Of a DNA stretch of 16,921 nt, positions 6,474-12,191 are shown piece after piece. Below the pieces are notes generated by a model that saw only the letters and a list, made by a program, of their open reading frames with translations, made no database searches and was not told the origin of the DNA. This DNA is from a bacterium. GTDB lineage: Bacteria; Dependentiae; Babeliae; Babeliales; RVW-14. The DNA lies in NCBI GenBank assembly GCA_010027825.1, contig RGUK01000025.1:1-16921 (forward strand), read 5' to 3'. How positions within the stretch are numbered: position 1 is the first letter of the stretch; every line of letters starts with the position of its first letter. Made by a program: the position numbers and the translations under genes.

Positions 6474-7304
6474 TTACATTGGATACACTGGTAAGAAAAA
6501 CATTAAAAACTCCCTTAATCCTGGGATCCTTGTCCCACGGGGTGGTGAAGGTAACTTTTCTAGAGCAAGTTTATTCTTCTTTGCATTGTATGGTACAATA
6601 ACCCCTGCTTCCCTCACAGATGCCTCCACCTTTTCGTGCAAAGGCCCTACCACCGCATGCACCCCATTCACAAACACCAAAAAATCATCAAATTCAATCG
6701 ACCTTAACAACTTTGCCGGATCCGTGTCCAAATTGCGAAGTCTGCGGTAAACGTAATACAACGTCCAATATTGACAACTGTTGTCCATCACCGTCTTGTA
6801 CATTTTCGATGAGTTCGATAAACGATCCCTTAATTGTGCCTGTGGCCTCATACATATCTCCCCAGCCGGATAATACACAAACCCTGAATACCCCATGTAA
6901 TCTAATACACCGCTCGCCAATCCCACGTCCGTTTCAAACTCAATCGTCTCAACTTCATGGTCAATGTCACCGTCAGGGTCAAACCTCTCCGCTGTCCTAT
7001 GCACCGTGTCCACAATCATTATCGTTGCATGACCAAAGTTCCCACCTAGAATATCTATTAGTATTACATGTAGTGTACATTTTGAATCATGCACTTCTGG
7101 AAACACATTCGACCACACAAAGGTATCGCCAGCCGTCGTGTCCACAACCCAATACGACCGCGTACACCCATTCTCGACCCCCGTCGACTGCAAGTACTCT
7201 TTGATCCACTTAAATCTACGCTCCGCAGAACTGTACATCTTGTGTATACGTCTGTGGAAACTAAAGCTCAAGTTCACCGGCTTGATAATGTGCCTTACAA
7301 CCAT
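6474..7304 (-). CDS. Putative cysteine-protease-like protein (His/Asp/Gln/Cys motif family)
   Basis: A 276-residue protein. It carries ordered motifs seen in a family of NCLDV proteins thought to be related to Ulp1/papain-like cysteine peptidases: GHATIMIVDT with His92, ERFDPDGD with Asp109, a Gln-containing turn at 153-157 (RPQAQ), and DNSCQYWTLYYVYRRL with Cys177. The order His, Asp, Gln, Cys, with the Cys at a helix N-terminus followed by an aromatic-rich helix, fits such a fold. The active-site assignment is inferred and unproven. The C-terminal 60 residues are basic, then hydrophobic (FLMFFLPVYPM), possibly a membrane-association tail. An internal Met23 (MYSSAERRF) is an alternative start. 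The RING gene lies 34 nt upstream on the same strand. If it is a protease it may mature virion proteins or remove ubiquitin-like tags; neither is shown. Confidence 0.5.
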   Translation of the reverse strand: MVVRHIIKPVNLSFSFHRRIHKMYSSAERRFKWIKEYLQSTGVENGCTRSYWVVDTTAGDTFVWSNVFPEVHDSKCTLHVILIDILGGNFGHATIMIVDTVHRTAERFDPDGDIDHEVETIEFETDVGLASGVLDYMGYSGFVYYPAGEICMRPQAQLRDRLSNSSKMYKTVMDNSCQYWTLYYVYRRLRNLDTDPAKLLRSIEFDDFLVFVNGVHAVVGPLHEKVEASVREAGVIVPYNAKKNKLALEKLPSPPRGTRIPGLREFLMFFLPVYPM

Positions 7305-7338
7305 TTAATAATAATACCTCCCGAGAATTTAGTTCCAC

Positions 7339-8100
7339 CTAAAAGTGCATTGTCCCCCTACACAATGGGCACCTTGGACCTTCTCCACCATTCAAATCCG
7401 ACAACTCTATGTGCTTGGCCATGCACTTCCCACAAAATGAGTGCTTGCACCTAAGTGTAATAAGAGTCTTTGTGTCCATGCACACCGGACACTCTGTGGT
7501 CGTGCTTGTACACTTTACACCCTTCACGTGAATGTCCTCCGAAATAACCTTGTCTAACGTCCTCAGCACCCCTGCATTCTCCATGTTGTAATCCACAAAA
7601 TTTATTAATGGCTTCGTCAAACCAACCTGCCGCACCGACAAGTCAATCAACCTGTCCAATAACCCTATGCCCCTCACACCGTTCAGGTAGTCCAATAAGG
7701 CATCCTGCTCAAGCAACACAAGCCCAGATGATGTCAGCGCTATGGCATCACTTGCCACCACTTTTGAGATACTATGTAACCCCGTCAATTGCACCTCAAA
7801 TGTACACATGTGCATCTCCGACTGCAAGCTCAATGCCATCGTGCTCCGCGTCACACACATAGTCTCAGTCAATTTTGTGTAATCCGTGTCATGTATCAAC
7901 CCTAATGTCTCAAAATCCCGAAGCAAACTCGTCAACTGGAATGGCATAAAAGCAACGTGCAACGTTCCGTTGGGGTTGTGTGTCCCCGATAACACATTCC
8001 TCACAAAGTCCCCCACCACATACCACGAAATCTTGTGCCGCCTACACACAATGTCCATCGACCTGATGAACTGCAACCTCGCCCGATGATGGATCTCCAT
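7339..8100 (-). CDS. RING-finger protein with degenerate nucleotidyltransferase-like N-terminus
   Basis: A 253-residue protein starting at ATG 8098-8100. The frame stays open further upstream, but that part is tandem-repeat promoter sequence, and the TATA box at about -95 supports this start. C-terminal RING finger: Cys204, Cys207, Cys218, His220, Cys223, Cys226, Cys244, Cys247 (C3HC4), suggesting an E3 ubiquitin ligase. Residues 24-52 (ISWYVVGDFVRNVLSG...NGTLHVAF) match the opening of poly(A)-polymerase/CCA-type nucleotidyltransferase folds (yvvGG.vRd.L.g...DiDv), but the catalytic D-x-D is replaced by T-L-H. The N-terminal domain is therefore probably inactive and may bind substrates. The middle region (110-190) is unassigned. 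A role in degrading host defence proteins is inferred from RING proteins of other viruses. Confidence 0.7.
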   Translation of the reverse strand: MEIHHRARLQFIRSMDIVCRRHKISWYVVGDFVRNVLSGTHNPNGTLHVAFMPFQLTSLLRDFETLGLIHDTDYTKLTETMCVTRSTMALSLQSEMHMCTFEVQLTGLHSISKVVASDAIALTSSGLVLLEQDALLDYLNGVRGIGLLDRLIDLSVRQVGLTKPLINFVDYNMENAGVLRTLDKVISEDIHVKGVKCTSTTTECPVCMDTKTLITLRCKHSFCGKCMAKHIELSDLNGGEGPRCPLCRGTMHF

Positions 8101-8194
8101 CAGAATCCCCGGCGTGTAGATTGGTGCGTGTCGTGTCTGTAGGTCGCTTGGGTCGATTAGTCGTAAGTGGGTATATTGATGTGCGTAGGATGCC

Positions 8195-8279
8195 TTTATA
8201 TAGCATACTCTTGATGTGTACCTTGGTGTGGGTGTACCAAGTATGTGTGGGTGTACCAAGTGGTGCAGGTGTACCAAGT
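8195..8279 (-). promoter_or_regulatory. Promoter of the RING gene: TATA box plus three ACTTGGTACAC-type repeats
   Basis: On the minus strand, TATATAAA covers 8202-8195, about 95 nt before the ATG. Upstream of it are three copies of the 12-mer GGTGTACCAAGT (as read on the plus strand) at 8231-8242, 8250-8261 and 8268-8279. On the gene's strand each reads ACTTGGTACACC. The nearest copy is 29 nt from the TATA box. The same core occurs at the same distance from the SNF2 gene's TATA-like box. Confidence 0.6.
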
Positions 8280-8324
8280 GGTGTAGGTGTGAGAGCTGCG
8301 GGTGTGTGCCACCAAGTGTGTGGT

Positions 8325-8363
8325 ACCTTAATTTAAAAGTAATTAAATTAATGTAATTAAGGT
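8325..8363 (+). promoter_or_regulatory. Inverted repeat upstream of the D5_N gene
   Basis: ACCTTAATT (8325-8333) and AATTAAGGT (8355-8363) are a perfect 9-bp inverted repeat around an AT-rich core, 13 nt before the ATG at 8377. The genes here diverge, so it cannot be a terminator. GGTACCTTAATT (8322-8333) recurs at 12152-12163 before the SNF2 gene. Confidence 0.45.
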
Positions 8364-8376
8364 TGTATTTGTACAC

Positions 8377-9291
8377 ATGGGCATTGGTACAATTACCATC
8401 AACAACTTCTACAAGAGACCCGAATACGAGTTTCAATGTAATATCCCACTTGATACTTCCATTTTTAAAAATAATGCGGTGACAGAAATGTATAACCAAA
8501 TCATTGATGGCCACAAGCTCATTGTCATAAGTAAACTCATTAGCACACTTGAACCCGACTTTGTGTACACAAACGGATTGTGGTTCTACTTTACAGGAAA
8601 CTACTGGAAACGCGACGATGAAGCACTTTTTTTACGCACTCGAGTACTAAGCGTCGTGGTGTCCAACCTTCAAAAAATTGTTCAGTTTTACAAAGACACC
8701 GCCTTGGCTGGTGGTAGTGTGGCCCGCAATGTAAAGTGCTTGATTAACAAAATGCATAAACCCGAGGTTGTCGAAGAAATCATCCAAGGAGCTAAAATGT
8801 ACTACTTTGACGAATCCCTTTTCGAAAAACTAGATACACGCAACCACCTCGTGCCATTCACCAATGGCGTGTATGACCTCCTCCATTGCACCTTTCGCAA
8901 AACAACAAAAATGGACCTTGTTTCAAAAACCACCAAGTACAAGTACAACCCAGATGCCAATGATCACTCCGTAAATACACTTTTAATTGAATGTATTCCC
9001 GACGAAACACATCGTACCCAAGTCCTTAAGAAATTGTGCGAATACCTCAATCGCGACATCAGTAACCCAGGAATCTGCTTCAATATCGACACACCTCTTC
9101 TAAACCTCATGAAGTCCACACTCGGTGAAATCTACCCCCGCAAACGCCCAAACAAACGCACAAAAACTATTGAACTTCCACGCCCACGACAAACCCAAAT
9201 ACTCGTACATTTCACCGACGTCAAAGTACGCCAAACTTTCATGAATATCCTTATAAGAACCTACTCCGAGTACATCAAGTGTGTACACTAA
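8377..9291 (+). CDS. D5_N-like primase-helicase fragment lacking the helicase P-loop
   Basis: A 304-residue protein. Residues 62-82 (FVYTNGLWFYFTGNYWKRDDE) and 157-190 (HLVPFTNGVYDLLHCTFR...TKYKYNP) match the D5_N region of NCLDV D5-type primase-helicases ('W..F.g..W', 'l.f.NGVyDl....fR'). Full D5 proteins continue into an SF3 helicase with a Walker A of the type GxxxNGKS. At the matching place here, residues 232-252 read GICFNIDTPLLNLMKSTLGEI: the flanking 'LLNLMK.TLGE' is kept, but the Gly-Lys-Ser core is missing. The frame then ends within about 50 Lys/Arg-rich residues. It is therefore a truncated or repurposed paralogue without ATPase activity. The ATG is preceded directly by GTACAC, as for the gene at 14700. 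Confidence 0.65.
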   Translation: MGIGTITINNFYKRPEYEFQCNIPLDTSIFKNNAVTEMYNQIIDGHKLIVISKLISTLEPDFVYTNGLWFYFTGNYWKRDDEALFLRTRVLSVVVSNLQKIVQFYKDTALAGGSVARNVKCLINKMHKPEVVEEIIQGAKMYYFDESLFEKLDTRNHLVPFTNGVYDLLHCTFRKTTKMDLVSKTTKYKYNPDANDHSVNTLLIECIPDETHRTQVLKKLCEYLNRDISNPGICFNIDTPLLNLMKSTLGEIYPRKRPNKRTKTIELPRPRQTQILVHFTDVKVRQTFMNILIRTYSEYIKCVH

Positions 9292-9311
9292 AACAAGTGT
9301 GTACACTAAAA
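9276..9311 (+). repeat. 18-bp tandem repeat spanning the stop codon
   Basis: CAAGTGTGTACACTAAAA occurs at 9276-9293 and again at 9294-9311. The first copy encodes the last residues and stop of the D5_N gene. Each copy contains the palindrome GTGTACAC, and further AGTACACAG copies follow at 9312 and 9370. Confidence 0.8.
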
Positions 9312-9429
9312 AGTACACAGTTTCAACCTAGTTAGAGTAAGTCGCCGACGTGGCCTTAGTGTACATTAAAGTACACAGACATAATATCAGTATGAATGAA
9401 CAAAAACTTAGTAATAGTACTATGTAAAT

Positions 9430-9488
9430 AAAGTTATTATTATCAGTATTGTTATGTATTATCAGTATTGTTATAAAGTTATTATTAT
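9430..9488. repeat. AT-rich nested direct repeats in a convergent intergenic region
   Basis: AAAGTTATTATTAT occurs at 9430-9443 and 9475-9488, flanking two tandem 19-bp units (TATTATCAGTATTGTTATG, 9438-9456, and a near-copy at 9457-9475). An AATAAA lies at 9427-9432. The stretch separates two convergent genes and probably holds their transcript ends. A weak 6-bp stem AGAGGG/CCCTCT (9492-9497/9518-9523) reaches the stop of the minus-strand gene. Confidence 0.6.
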
Positions 9489-9521
9489 GTGAGAGGGCCT
9501 AATTGTGCCGAATGCTCCCCT

Positions 9522-9911
9522 CTACCGACTAGTATTATTATTAGATTTAGTAATTGTTGGTGTCACAGTCACTGTAGCCTCAACAGTGGTGTCTTTAAAG
9601 TCCATTGTTAACTGATCAATGATATTCACTTCGTACATTTGACTTGTATCTATTGCCGCGCCCTTGAATGTTACTTTGTATTCCTCCGGATGGTATGACT
9701 GTACCTTTACCTTTTTTATTTTACCAAGATCAATGACCTTGTTAAGAAGATCTTTTGTTACGCCAATGTTTTTTGTTTCATTTGTTGTGCTGGTGAACCA
9801 GACATCCACCAACGGCCTCGACAACACCTGGATAGCACCCAACGTCATCGATACCGTCAATAATACACAGCTCACTAGCAATTGTACTATACTAACAATT
9901 TTGCCGTCCAT
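9522..9911 (-). CDS. Small single-pass membrane protein, function unknown
   Basis: A 129-residue protein I do not recognise. Residues 5-27 (IVSIVQLLVSCVLLTVSMTLGAI) form one hydrophobic segment, a signal anchor or signal peptide. The remainder alternates polar and hydrophobic residues, is Thr/Val-rich toward the end (TTVEATVTVTPTITKS) and carries N-glycosylation-type sites (NETK, NNTS). This suggests an exposed beta-rich domain on a virion or cell membrane. The ATG at 9909-9911 is the first in frame. It neighbours another small membrane protein on the same strand. Confidence 0.6.
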   Translation of the reverse strand: MDGKIVSIVQLLVSCVLLTVSMTLGAIQVLSRPLVDVWFTSTTNETKNIGVTKDLLNKVIDLGKIKKVKVQSYHPEEYKVTFKGAAIDTSQMYEVNIIDQLTMDFKDTTVEATVTVTPTITKSNNNTSR

Positions 9912-9951
9912 TACCTAATGACAATAATATTTTGTTGCTAAATTGGTAAAA

Positions 9952-10236
9952 ATGGTTCACTGGGAAGCAACATTCCACAATTTGAAATGCATTCTTGGGT
10001 TCTACATACATACCTACATAGCAAAGTACGTACCACAGTACGTGTACACCTTACGTGCACCTTCGGTGACTGCACCTTCGGTGACTGCACCTTCGGTGAC
10101 TGCACCTTCGGTGACTGCACCTTCGGTGTCCCGTGTAAACTTACCCACCTCCACCTCCTCCCCCAGACATCATCATCCCGGCGCTCGACATACTAATTAT
10201 ACTTATCACACAAAATATAATGCAACTTACTACTAA
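9952..10236 (+). CDS. Doubtful small reading frame with (APSVT)5 repeats
   Basis: A 94-residue frame from ATG 9952 in a good eukaryotic context (AAAAATGG). An aromatic, hydrophobic start (FHNLKCILGFYIHTYIAKYV) is followed by five APSVT units encoded by the 15-bp repeat array, then a Ser/His/Tyr-rich tail. Its end overlaps the last 96 nt of the better supported minus-strand gene at 10141. The 15-bp array keeps several frames open, so this could be chance. No similarity is recognised. Confidence 0.2.
   Translation: MVHWEATFHNLKCILGFYIHTYIAKYVPQYVYTLRAPSVTAPSVTAPSVTAPSVTAPSVSRVNLPTSTSSPRHHHPGARHTNYTYHTKYNATYY
10056..10130. repeat. Five 15-bp tandem repeats with internal dyad
   Basis: TGCACCTTCGGTGAC repeats five times (10056-10070, 10071-10085, 10086-10100, 10101-10115, 10116-10130). 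The first four are perfect and the last ends GTC. Each unit contains the dyad CACC-TTC-GGTG, so the array could fold into a row of short hairpins. It lies between two minus-strand membrane-protein genes, in the upstream region of the 9522-9911 gene. Confidence 0.9.
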
Positions 10237-10476
10237 ATTGGTCAAGTTTCCGTACTTTTCAGCTTTCTTGCCTTTGCCTTTGTCAGTCTTTCCTGATTTT
10301 CCTGCCTTTCCATTTTTCCCGGTCTTCCCGGTACCTTTGCCGGTACCTTTGCCGGTGCTTTTTCCGGTACCTTTGCCGGTGCTTTTTCCAGCGCCTTGTT
10401 TTCCACCGCCTTTTCCGGATTGCTTTCCACTGCCTTTTCCGGATTGCTTTCCACCGCCTTTGCCGCTTTGACCCAT
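10141..10476 (-). CDS. Gly/Lys-rich membrane protein
   Basis: A 111-residue protein. Residues 1-72 consist almost only of Gly, Lys, Ser and Thr, in repeats such as GKGTGKSTGKGTGK and QSGKGGGK. Residues 80-97 (LVVSCIIFCVISIISMS) form a membrane span, and a Met/Gly tail follows (GMMMSGGGGGGG). The layout is a strongly basic, unstructured N-terminus facing one side, probably nucleic acid or an acidic surface, anchored by one span. A virion membrane or core-linking role is inferred. It starts MGQS, but lacks the Ser/Thr at position 6 preferred for myristoylation. It shares an AT-rich divergent region (10477-10529) with the NlpC/P60 gene. Confidence 0.6.
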   Translation of the reverse strand: MGQSGKGGGKQSGKGSGKQSGKGGGKQGAGKSTGKGTGKSTGKGTGKGTGKTGKNGKAGKSGKTDKGKGKKAEKYGNLTNLVVSCIIFCVISIISMSSAGMMMSGGGGGGG

Positions 10477-10529
10477 TTAATAGTAATATGTAAAAAAAAT
10501 TACATTTTAAATTTAGGTAAATTAAGATA

Positions 10530-11225
10530 ATGTACACCGCACCCATCGCAACTACCATATCTAGCAGTACCATTGGTACCATAGTAAATCGAAGTGCTTG
10601 GTTGACTATCATAATTGTCATGTCCCTGTTGCTGGTAATTAGAATCGAAATGTGGATTGATGACAAACATCGTGTAAATGTAAACGATCTCGAAAACACG
10701 TGCAAAACAGGCGACCTTGTACTTTTTCGCTGGTACTACATGGATGCTGGGTTTAGATTGTTTAGCAACTTCTCTCATGTCGGATTGATCGTGCGTAAAC
10801 CAAGTGGTGTGTACATTCTTGAAATGCATCCCGAAGGCGAATACCTCGACTATCCAAGCGGCGTGCACCTTCACCCCTTACGAGATCGCGTTGAGTCATA
10901 TGCGGGTCCGTGCTACTTCTTGCGCTACCTTGGCGATCATGAAAGTATCCTAAACGTAACAAATTTCCGGTTTAATGAAATTTCCAATTTAGAATTTGAT
11001 ACCAACTTCCGAAATAACTTTGTACTTAACTACTTCTTGTGTACGGTGTGCGGTATCAAATTACCAAAGCCAAAAAAGATGTTTTGCTCCCAATTCATCG
11101 GGTATGTCCTCCACCTCGCAGGTGCTATAGATGATTACACAAACTTGTCACCCAGCAACTTCACCAACCTAAAGTCAAAAAATGGAGAGCTCTTGTACGG
11201 CCATAAATTACGCTTGGTTAATTAA
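10530..11225 (+). CDS. Membrane-anchored NlpC/P60-type (poxvirus G6R/YiiX-like) protein
   Basis: A 231-residue protein. Residues 23-38 (AWLTIIIVMSLLLVIR) form an N-terminal span. Residues 58-200 fit the permuted NlpC/P60 papain-like fold: 'TGDLVLFRW', then FSHVGLIV with His83, a following LEMHPEG strand with Glu98, and later MFCSQFIGYVLHLAGAI with Cys186 at a helix start. SPSNF at 207-211 is also typical of this family. In the permuted family His comes before Cys, as here, so the catalytic residues appear intact. Members include poxvirus G6R and bacterial YiiX/YaeF, proposed to act on lipids or amide bonds; the substrate is unknown. It overlaps the convergent RING-H2 gene by 8 nt at its end. 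Confidence 0.75.
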   Translation: MYTAPIATTISSSTIGTIVNRSAWLTIIIVMSLLLVIRIEMWIDDKHRVNVNDLENTCKTGDLVLFRWYYMDAGFRLFSNFSHVGLIVRKPSGVYILEMHPEGEYLDYPSGVHLHPLRDRVESYAGPCYFLRYLGDHESILNVTNFRFNEISNLEFDTNFRNNFVLNYFLCTVCGIKLPKPKKMFCSQFIGYVLHLAGAIDDYTNLSPSNFTNLKSKNGELLYGHKLRLVN

Positions 11226-11226
11226 C
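11217..11226. other. Palindrome supplying both convergent stop codons
   Basis: GTTAATTAAC is a perfect 10-bp palindrome. Its TAA (11223-11225) ends the plus-strand NlpC/P60 gene, and its TTA (11218-11220) ends the minus-strand RING-H2 gene. Confidence 0.8.
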
Positions 11227-11802
11227 ATACAATTGGTTGTTGACATATGACACCTGGAAACCCTCTAGCGATCCATGGTCCTTTATGTAACGAAACGCAT
11301 TTGAAATCATCACTAATACACTGCCCAAGTTGTCATCTGATACCGTGCTTACCCCCGACTCAATAAGTTCACATACATACTGCACACTTGACACATAGTA
11401 ACTACTAAACGACCTCGATAACCTCACCACAGATCTCACAACATTTATCACAACCGATTGCGTACTTATATCATTTTCAAATATCTCCTCAAAAATAGGT
11501 TTCACAACCGTCCTATCAAACACCTTCATTGACTCCCTCGGGTCAAATTGTTTTCTACACAACGGACACTCCGCCTTTGTCACTTGCGATAAACAACCTA
11601 TGTGAAAATAATGCCCACAACTCAACCGTATCCTCGATGCCGATGTCCTCATCTCCGATAAACACACCGCACAATCTTCCGTACTCTTCACCACACAAAG
11701 GTGCTTCCCGCAATAATGACCCCCATTGTACTGATTATTCGCCCTAAACCTGCATTGTTCTCCCTTCATCGTCACATGCATACACTTATGTACCGTTTCC
11801 AT
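11218..11802 (-). CDS. RING-H2 finger protein with N-terminal Cys/His zinc motif
   Basis: A 194-residue protein. Residues 7-35 (KCMHVTMKGEQCRF...YCGKH) form a small Cys/His motif of the 'KG.qC......yC..H' type seen in several giant-virus proteins. A RING-H2 follows at 43-82: CAVC, then RLSCGHYFHIGCL, then CPLC, giving the usual Cys3-His2-Cys3 ligands. This suggests an E3 ubiquitin ligase. The C-terminal 105 residues are helical with no recognised domain. It diverges from the SNF2 gene across a 389-nt repeat-rich region, with a TATA box about 70 nt before the ATG. A role in redirecting host ubiquitination is inferred from viral RING proteins in general. Confidence 0.75.
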   Translation of the reverse strand: METVHKCMHVTMKGEQCRFRANNQYNGGHYCGKHLCVVKSTEDCAVCLSEMRTSASRIRLSCGHYFHIGCLSQVTKAECPLCRKQFDPRESMKVFDRTVVKPIFEEIFENDISTQSVVINVVRSVVRLSRSFSSYYVSSVQYVCELIESGVSTVSDDNLGSVLVMISNAFRYIKDHGSLEGFQVSYVNNQLYVN

Positions 11803-11815
11803 TGCGTGCGTAGAA

Positions 11816-11879
11816 GCGTGTGTGTATAAACGTGTGTGTATAAGCGTGTGTGTATAAACGTGTGCAGCCCCTTATATAA
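11816..11879 (-). promoter_or_regulatory. TATA box and repeat leader of the RING-H2 gene
   Basis: TTATATAA at 11872-11879 lies about 70 nt before the ATG at 11802. Between them is a 28-bp-period repeat built from GCGTGTGTGTATAAA and CGTGTGTGTATAA (11816-11864). It would lie in the 5' leader if transcription starts about 30 nt past the TATA box. Upstream, the minus strand carries GGTACACGC near 11929-11921, a relative of the GGTACACACGC element facing SNF2. Confidence 0.5.
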
Positions 11880-11940
11880 CCCCCGCCAAACGCAAATTCG
11901 CGTTCAATTAGTACTTGCGTGTACCTAGGGAACCTGAAGA

Positions 11941-12101
11941 ACCCCGGACAAGCCTTGGCACCCCGGACAAGCCTTGGCACCCCGGACAAGCCTTGGCACC
12001 CCGGACAAGCCGGGGACTTGGTACACACGCCTAGGAAGCTGGCTGGAGAACCCCGGACAAGCCTTGGCACCCCGGACAAGCCGGGGACTTGGTACACACG
12101 C
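11941..12101. repeat. 19-bp GC-rich tandem repeats with a duplicated 52-bp block
   Basis: ACCCCGGACAAGCCTTGGC repeats from 11941 (11941-11959, 11960-11978, 11979-11997) and ends in the variant ACCCCGGACAAGCCGGGG (11998-12015), followed by ACTTGGTACACACGC. The block from 11979 to 12030 is copied at 12050-12101. The variant CCCCGG-ACAAG-CCGGGG can form a 6-bp stem with a 5-nt loop, and does so twice. This fills most of the 389-nt gap between the divergent RING-H2 and SNF2 genes (11803-12191), where I see no gene; open frames there are repeat products. Confidence 0.85.
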
Positions 12102-12163
12102 TGTGTGTATCCAAAAACGGGTATTTAAACAAGGTACAAATTTTGACACAAGGTACCTTAATT
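12087..12163 (+). promoter_or_regulatory. Promoter of the SNF2 gene: ACTTGGTACAC, TATA-like box, GGTACCTTAATT
   Basis: ACTTGGTACAC occurs at 12016-12026 and 12087-12097. The nearer copy ends 24 nt before TATTTAAA (12122-12129), which is 62 nt before the ATG at 12192. GGTACCTTAATT at 12152-12163 is identical to 8322-8333 before the D5_N gene. Confidence 0.55.
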
Positions 12164-12191
12164 CGTGCCAAAGTTTACACACGCCCTAAAA

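Noticed and set aside
8101..8514. N-terminal extension of the RING protein
   Set aside because: It would translate promoter repeats (HHLVHLHHLVHPH) and overlap the divergent D5_N gene. The TATA box lies within it, so the start at 8100 is preferred.
9938..10120. Minus-strand small frame with QSPKV repeats
   Set aside because: It starts inside the 15-bp array and its remainder has no protein-like character. It is likely a product of the repeat.
11941..12101. CRISPR-like array
   Set aside because: The units are directly adjacent tandem repeats without unique spacers, and no cas genes are present.
11919..12189. Small frames on both strands in the RING-H2/SNF2 gap
   Set aside because: All are readings of the 19-bp repeats (GTPDKPW or LVRGAKACPG), without start context or unique sequence.
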